DNA from: Henckelia pumila
Lineage: Eukaryota > Streptophyta > Magnoliopsida > Lamiales > Gesneriaceae
Reading direction: 5' to 3'
DNA: 64,000 bases
NCBI RefSeq assembly: GCF_033568475.1
Contig: NC_133123.1
Location: forward strand, 156,193,753-156,257,752
Position numbers and translations under genes: made by a program. This document shows, piece by piece, positions 58,043 to 64,000 of this stretch; position 1 is the first letter of the stretch; each line of letters begins with the position of its first letter. The notes beneath the pieces were generated by a model. It worked only from the letters and a program-made list of their open reading frames with translations. It searched no databases and was not told the origin of the DNA.

Positions 58043-60198
58043 ATGAGTACCTCCGTGGTTGAAGCTGCTAAACAGGTACATAAAAAGTACTTTCTTTTTA
58101 TTTTTTTTGCTTGACTTTGTTTTTTGGGTTTGAACTTTGATTAATCCGATCGATCGATATTACGCACAACTCGACAAAAAAAAATAGCTAACAGTGTGTT
58201 GATATAGCGAATCGTTACCATAACGTTCTAAATTAAACACGCGATATATCGAATCATTAAATCCTGCAATATTTTCATTTTTGTCGACATTGTACGATCT
58301 GGAAACCGCAATTTTATCGTTTCTAATTAATTATCACCTTTTATTCTTCGTTAAATTTGTGCACTTTTGAACCATACTTAATTCTTGAAATTCTCCAACA
58401 TTAATGATTTTGAAAAAAAAAATCGATTGTGCACTTTGGGGTTGATATTCTGAAATTGAATTTAGTTATTTTATGAAAACTGGGGTAAGATTATTATTGT
58501 AAGTGCGTATGATTAATCATTGCTCATTGATTCTTGATAATAGAAAGTAAATGAGTACTGATTAATATAATTATTAGGGGTGGTTTTTCGGTATACCGTA
58601 CTAAAAATATTGGTATGAAAAAAATTCATACTGATACCGATAGCGAAATTTCAAAATTTTGGTATGAAAAAAATCCATATTGATACCGTATAGATACCGA
58701 AAAAAATTCATTATACCGAAAAAATGTCTGTATATCGAAAAAATATCGGTACGGTATGCCAAAAATTTGGTATTTTGATCCGGTATGCCAGCCCTAATAA
58801 TTATTATTTTGAGCACACACACATATATAAATCTACAGAAGAAAAATTAATTAATTAAGAGATTTGATATGCTAAGAAATGTTGAATTTTTTAATAAATT
58901 TTTAGCATTAATTAATTAAATCAATTGTTTATTATTTTTTTTATAGGTTGAGAATGATGTTGAACCAAACAACGACGTACCACAATGGCTCTACGGCTTT
59001 CTATCGAAGACGTTCTTCGATAAATGTCGTTCCCATGAAACCGCAAAGAACGACTTGAACAGGTACTGCATCACTTGTGACGCGATCATTTGCAAGTCCT
59101 GCATAGTATCCTACAACCACGGCGACCACGACTTGCTCACGATCTATCGCCACGTCTACCAAGACGTCGTCCCGCTCGATCAAATGAATAACCACATCAA
59201 CTGCACAAGAATTCAGGTAACGAAAATAATCATAGTCTTCCGGTGAGTTAGTCTGTTTTGCATTTGATTTTATTGATATACTATATATGTTGATATTTTT
59301 TGAAAAAAAAAAAAATCTGATCATTATAATGTTGACATTGTTGATGTGATCGACACAAGGAGTAACTCTTGGAAATTTAAAAATTTTAATTGTGAATTTT
59401 CTTTTGTATCCCTCATTTTTTTTTTTCATATCATGTGTTAATAAAACACATTCATCTTTTTCTTTGGTAATCCACCGTTAATTTAGATATATATTATCTA
59501 AATTTCTTACTCATGATGTTTTTAATGATTAATTAATCATGTGCTACTTATGTGCACATTCCTAATATAATAAATATTTATGTTGTCTTAATTAAAACTA
59601 TTTTCTTCTTTGTGATTAGTGTATAATTAATTTTTTATTTTTCTTGTAATTAAATTTGTAGCCGTATAAATGTAACAAAAAATGGGTGGTGTCTTTGACT
59701 CCACTCCCACACAATGGGTCTGGTGCACTGATTGAAGGGGATGGAGCTTGCAGTGTTTGCCGCAGAAAGTTGACTGAGCCCGGACGCTTTCGTTTCTGCT
59801 CTATAGCTTGTAAGGTATGTGTTTTGGATAATAATCAACAGGTCGTGACATACACGATGCGTATAAGCTATATTAAATGATAATCTTAAAATTGTGAAAA
59901 AGTTTCATCAGCGTATTAAAAATTAATTAATTTAGATAAGAATGTTAGCATTAATTAATAGTACGATTAAAAGATATTTAAAAAACGATTCAATATGATC
60001 CAGCTTGAAGCATATTCTGATGGAGGGAATGTTACGATGTCGCGTCGTGGACATAGAGCGGGAACATTTTCCCGGACGGCGGAGGCAACTGCTGCGGCGG
60101 CGACGACGACGGCGACGAATGTTCCTGTGGAACCCGTTAATGGAAGTTATCGGAAGCGGAGCAGGAAAGGAGTGCCTCATAGGTCCCTTTCAAGTTGA
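58043..60198 (+). CDS. PLATZ zinc-binding transcription regulator
   Basis: Four exons in phase 0: 58043-58075, 58947-59216, 59662-59814, 60004-60198, 216 residues. PLATZ proteins are plant-specific zinc-dependent nuclear factors that bind AT-rich DNA and are linked with repression and with RNA polymerase III in some species. Visible marks: VPQWLYGFLSKTFFDKCRSH, then the B-box-like Cys/His cluster (RYCITCDAIICKSCIVSYNH, then GDHDLLTIYRHVYQDVV) in exon 2, and a second cluster in exon 3 (CSVCRRKLTEPGRFRFCSIA). The C-terminus is Ala/Thr-rich and then basic (RKRSRKGVPHR), a possible nuclear signal. Exon 1 codes only 11 residues (MSTSVVEAAKQ); its choice rests on a good donor (CAG|GTAC) and phase. 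Intron 1 holds a MITE (58575-58796). The frame is intact. Confidence 0.88.
58575..58796. mobile_element. 222-bp hAT-type MITE, copy 2, in PLATZ intron 1
   Basis: Starts TAGGGGTGGTTTTTCGGTA, ends GGTATGCCAGCCCTA, with perfect 8-bp duplications ATAATTAT (58567-58574 and 58797-58804). Same family as 55236-55460. It has no coding capacity. Confidence 0.9.
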
Positions 60199-60915
60199 TA
60201 TAGCTGATGGAATAACTTGAATTAATTAAACTTTGTCATATTTGTGTTGATTTTTGTTACTAACAAATGGCTTTCTTTCATCTATGAGCCTTTCACAATT
60301 TTTTTTAAAAGTTATGAGCCTTTTATAATTGAAGTGCTCTATCATTATTATCATTTTTTTTCAATCTGAAATCGCCCAAAATGTGTTAATTTCACTTGTC
60401 TAAACCTAGAATCTTGTCGGCTCATGGCAAAGTCACGAGTCATGTTCCTTTGCTAATCTACAATCAAAGAATCTTTTTTCTTTTTTTTTCCCAAATCCTT
60501 GGCTAAACCTTAAACACTAAAATATCGTCAGGCTCATGAAAAAGTTGCGAGCCTTGTTTTTTGGTCAGTTTACAATCAAAGTAGCCTATTCTTTTTGTCT
60601 AAATCCATCGTCATCGAAAATTGATTATTTCAATTTTTTTTTTTGGGTAAGGCTTGTAACTTTACTGAAATGAAGTAGCAAGATTATTGACCAAATTAAA
60701 GTGGAAAATTCACATACAATCAGTAAAAAGATGGAGGAAAGAAATAACAAATTTTGCTAGAGAGTGGACTATATATAGAAATAACCGTTCTTCTAACATG
60801 AAAAAAATCAACTATTGCTAAATAAAATAACATAGATTTTATCTCTGAGATACATAATTCAGCATAATTCAAATCACTTGATAGCTTTGTGATTGCTTGC
60901 ACCGCCAAGAGTAAG
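60199..60915. other. intergenic region between PLATZ and LINE
   Basis: Likely PLATZ 3' untranslated region on the left. Two short related phrases (GTCGGCTCATGGCAAAGTCA near 60416 and GTCAGGCTCATGAAAAAGTT near 60527) suggest an old local duplication. No gene. Confidence 0.5.
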
Positions 60916-61122
60916 TCAGATATGAGAATAACTTTCTAAAAACTTTTTTTCTTGTATTAACTTGAGGTCTTTCTCGATAGCTAACAGTTCTCCAAGAACA
61001 ATAGGATTCGCCATTTTCCTATCAAATGGCGGCAATAATCGTCTCTCGTGCGTGCGAACTACACCCCCAACTCCACATAAATTTTCCGACTCTTGAAAGC
61101 TAGCATCAACACCCATTCTCAT
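60916..61122 (-). pseudogene. LINE RNase H-like domain fragment
   Basis: Minus-strand frame with VDASFQESENLCGVGGVVR, then VLGELLAIEKDLKLIQEKKF. This is the pattern of the RNase H-type domain found at the end of the second protein of plant LINEs. It lies downstream of the RT part (61904-63109) in the same orientation, with about 0.8 kb of inserted or degraded DNA between. Only part of the domain remains. Confidence 0.7.
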
Positions 61123-61903
61123 ATGCTCAGTAGGCGGCCCTTACCACAGTTCCGATGAACATTGAAACCTAAAATTTCGTCGCGCCTATTGATATAAAAA
61201 AAATAAAATAAAAATCAGATGAGAACATATTTCTTTTCATGTAAGATGATGAAGATTGAAACTTCCAATACAAAATTGTCTTTCATTATGAAGAATACGA
61301 TGAACACAATTGTTATTTGAAATATTTCGAGTAAAAAAAAAAACGTGTAATCGGAAAACAAACCTGGGTTTCTGAAATCCATCCTTTCAATCCTCAACCA
61401 ACATTTCCACAACAATTATTTTGTAAAACTTATATTGATTCTTGATTTGATATCAAAATGTATACAAACCTATAATTTCATCTATTCTTATACTTCTACA
61501 CACACAAAATTATTAAGGTGGTGTTTGAGAGAACTTTTAGGCAGTACTTCTCGATTTTTCTTTAACAAAATTTTGAAATTTTGTGAGATTTCGTGAAGGA
61601 AAAACTAGAAGTGCTTCCTATAAGCTCTCTCAAACACTACCTCAAACAAATAAACAATTGATTACTTTTTGTCCTTGATCACGAGATCTTTGCACCATAA
61701 CCACACGGTTTTTGTCTATTTTCCATTGAGAGTAATACACTTAGGGTTCGTTTGAAGTGGGTAATAAGATAAATAATATGAAGATAAGTAATACACTGTA
61801 ATTAAAAATAAATAAAAAATGATAATTAATATAAGATTTGATTTGATTGATAGATTATAGTTTGTTTGATTTGATTGATTATATTTTATATAAAAATAAT
61901 AAA
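61123..61903. other. degraded LINE interior with inserted MITE
   Basis: No intact frame. A short fold-back MITE occupies 61516-61642, and an AT-rich stretch (about 61738-61980) breaks the LINE frame. Some unrecognised coding-like sequence near 61370-61415 (minus). Confidence 0.5.
61516..61642. repeat. short fold-back MITE
   Basis: GGTGGTGTTTGAGAGAACTT on the left faces AAGCTCTCTCAAACACTACC on the right, and the pairing continues inward (AGTACTTCTCGATTTTTC with GAAAAACTAGAAGTGCTT). The whole is 127 bp. Confidence 0.7.
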
Positions 61904-63109
61904 TTACTTTTTTATCATTTTAATAATTAATAAAATATAAATAATATTATTTATAAAGGGTAATATAGTAATTAAATTAAATAACTTTCCATTTCTAACT
62001 GAATATTTTCCCTTGCTATAATTTTTCCAGAAACAAATATCAATCTCATCAGAAGATAATAGTGGAATTTTTAAGATCTGATCAACAATATTTTGATCGA
62101 AATGCTGCACAATAAAAGGTTCATTCCATTTCCCGTCAACCAACAGAGAACTTACTCTTTGATCCTCCAAGCCATATGCAATAGGTTTGATAGTTCCTTG
62201 ACAACCCAAAATCCATTTGTCCTTCACTACTCTGGTGGTTTTTCCATTGCCTATTCTCCAGTACATTCCTTTATCCAGAAGTTCTTGACCCCAAATTAGT
62301 GAACGCCATACAAAAGAAAGATTATTTCCCAATGACGCTTGCATAATATCCATATGTTTGAAGTATCGAGCCTTAAGCACTCGAGCTAGCAGAGAGTTTG
62401 GATTGCATATTATTCTCCAAATTTGCTTAGCTAGAAGTGCTTGATTAAAAGGGACCAGCCTCCGAAATCCCATACCACCCTTCTGTTTTGGTAAGAATAA
62501 ATCTTTCCAACGCTTCCAATGCAATTGTTTCTTTCCATTGTCCATGCCCCACCAAAATTTTGCACATCCCCTCTCAATTTCCTCACAAATCGAAATCGGC
62601 ATCTTAAAACAAGACATTGCATAAGTAGGAATAACTTGAAGTACTGATTTAATGAGTACTTCTTTTCCTCCTACCGAAATCAAATTTTGTCCCCACCCTC
62701 TAATTCGCTTCAACACCTTCTCTTTAATATATGAAAACTGCATGTTTTTATTAAGCAGAGAGAATTTCGGAAGTGCCAAATATACTGAATGACCTTGCAC
62801 CACTGGGATAGTAAATAGAGTTTTGAACTCCTCTATAGATACCACCGGTGTATTTGGACTAAAAGAAAGGGCAGATTTCTCAAAATTGATCAGCTGACCT
62901 GATGCTTGCTCATATCTCCTTAGGAAGTTTCTAAGATTGACTCCTTCCTGTAAATTGGCTTTGAAGAAAATGAGGCTATCATCTGCAAAGAATAGATGTG
63001 AAATAGGAGGACAAGAGTTGGCAATTTTTACTCCTCTGAAATCATTCCTGGCCTGCATTTTAGTTAACATAGATGATAGTCCTTGAGCACAAATAACAAA
63101 TAGATAAGG
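61904..63109 (-). pseudogene. LINE (L1-type) reverse transcriptase, C-terminal part
   Basis: Minus-strand frame beginning PYLFVICAQGLSSMLTKMQ at 63109. It has the RT catalytic block LFFADDSLIFF, the thumb region (RIRGWGQNLISVGGKEVLIK), then FWWGMDNGKKQLHWKRW and the zinc-binding end region (DICFWKNYSKGKYSVRNGK). In plants this is ORF2 of a non-LTR retrotransposon, which nicks the target and copies its RNA there. The first part of RT and the endonuclease are missing because an LTR element is inserted at 63110. From about 61985 leftward the frame runs into unrelated AT-rich DNA until 61904, so residues after that are not LINE. The ATG at 63133 is in the inserted LTR and is not a real start. Confidence 0.9.
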
Positions 63110-64000
63110 TATAGTGACCCTTATCGAGAACACCTACTAATCAAAAAGTTAGGCATGTAATTAACTTAATTAAACAGTAAAGCATAATTAAACTGCGGAA
63201 GCAATAACAATATACAATCCCTAGGAAAGGAATCTGCAAATACCCAAATAGTTATACAACCAAATAGAATACTGTATCAACCCAATACAATAAAATAAAA
63301 CCCTAGGCGAAGCTCCAGCTGGCCAATCCACTGCCTAGTCTCTCCTGGATCCACCGCCTCATCCAATCGCAAACCTGCCCCATGGAATAGAGTGTCCAGA
63401 TACACAAAGTACGAGACGTGAGCATAAAATGCTCAGCACGAGAGTATGAGTATACATGCATGCAAGTGTACCGTCTACTGACTAGAGGCCAAGGAACTGA
63501 TGACAAAGACATACCGGGCCCTGTTATGTAGCACGTTGTGCCGTCGCTTCAGGAGGTGACTCCCATACCAAATACCAGTGGATACTCCGGACCCAAATCG
63601 ATGGAAGTCCATCCACTTACAGGATAGGGTAAAACCCTACTAACAGACATCTCAAACGAGATAGCTCAATATGTAAATGAATGCAGCATAAAATCATGTC
63701 ATATAAATTATGCAGTCACATAATACATGCATACTCAGTCAGGATATCTCGAACAGTACTTTCGTACCTCAACTACTAGGCAAGCTCTACCTGCTCTAGG
63801 TCCACGCCTATAATCCTCAATACACTGCCAAGTGATACTAATATCATTATAGTGCTCTAAAAGTCTTAACTAAGCTATTGCATACTCCTAAATATTTTTA
63901 GGAAGCAAAATCTATACATGCGTCCGTCGTCAGTCCTTTGATATCGATGCCCTCAAAACTTGGGCACAACTCTGCTACAACTCCCGAACGCCTTGCTGAC
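63110..64000 (-). mobile_element. LTR of the element B family, inverted and cut by the window end
   Basis: The reverse complement matches the right part (about 8010-8907) of the LTR at 7617-8907. The outer end reads TATAGTGACCC where B would give TGTAGTGACCC, a transition. It inserted in the LINE RT gene just before codons for PYLF. On the minus strand this is the 3' end of the LTR, so the body of the element, if present, lies to the right. TAAGG (63105-63109) is the candidate target duplication. No coding gene. Confidence 0.85.

Noticed and set aside
59001-59429. Minus-strand frame of 142 codons
   Set aside because: It is antisense to PLATZ exon 2 and continues into intron sequence.
63111-63133. 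ATG at 63133 as start of the LINE protein
   Set aside because: The codons before PYLF lie in the inserted LTR; the true N-terminal part is cut off.

Overview
The window is nuclear DNA of a flowering plant, most likely a eudicot. The evidence is introns with GT/AG (once apparently GC/AG) borders, plant-specific gene families (TOC1/PRR1, PLATZ, a long P-class PPR protein, a plant membrane-protein family), very AT-rich intergenic DNA, and many LTR retrotransposons, a LINE and short DNA transposons. I cannot name the species. No CRISPR array, operon, tRNA or rRNA gene was seen.

Positions 1-20846 are a stack of retrotransposons inserted into one another. From outermost to innermost: a minus-strand Ty1/copia (D, from 17761 to 20846) is split by a plus-strand Ty1/copia (C, 8908-17760). 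The 5' LTR of C is split by a plus-strand Ty3/gypsy chromovirus (B, 5993-8907). The integrase gene of B is split by a second gypsy (A, 2493-5992). The integrase gene of A is split by a minus-strand gypsy (G, 1-2492), which runs out of the window. The missing left parts of every layer must lie upstream of position 1. A second, complete minus-strand copia (E, 22134-28354), related to D, has both LTRs and a perfect 5-bp target duplication. All visible coding regions carry stops or frameshifts except the short G gag fragment.

Positions 30014-60198 hold six host genes: a multi-pass membrane protein (30014-30973, minus), the clock gene TOC1/PRR1 (33164-37072, minus, six exons), a small glycine-rich protein (41305-41883, minus), an Mpo1/DUF962-type membrane dioxygenase (43806-45897, plus, four exons), a P-class PPR protein (49807-51858, minus, one exon) and a PLATZ zinc-binding regulator (58043-60198, plus, four exons). 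The genes are unrelated in function and are not an operon. DNA transposons (hAT-like, PIF/Harbinger-like, Helitron-like) sit in promoters and introns, including upstream of TOC1, PPR and PLATZ and inside PLATZ intron 1. A 2.67-kb solo LTR with a perfect 5-bp duplication separates the Mpo1-like and PPR genes.

Positions 60916-63109 are the 3' half of a minus-strand LINE, interrupted at 63110 by an LTR of the same family as the LTR of B, now in the opposite orientation and running off the window end.

The points most worth following are: the TOC1 reading frame, which has an apparent one-base insertion before the CCT domain; an apparent GC-AG intron in the same gene; the five-layer nest; the helically phased near-palindromic array just upstream of the TATA box in the B LTR; and hairpins just after the primer site of C. 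I saw no wholly new biological system.
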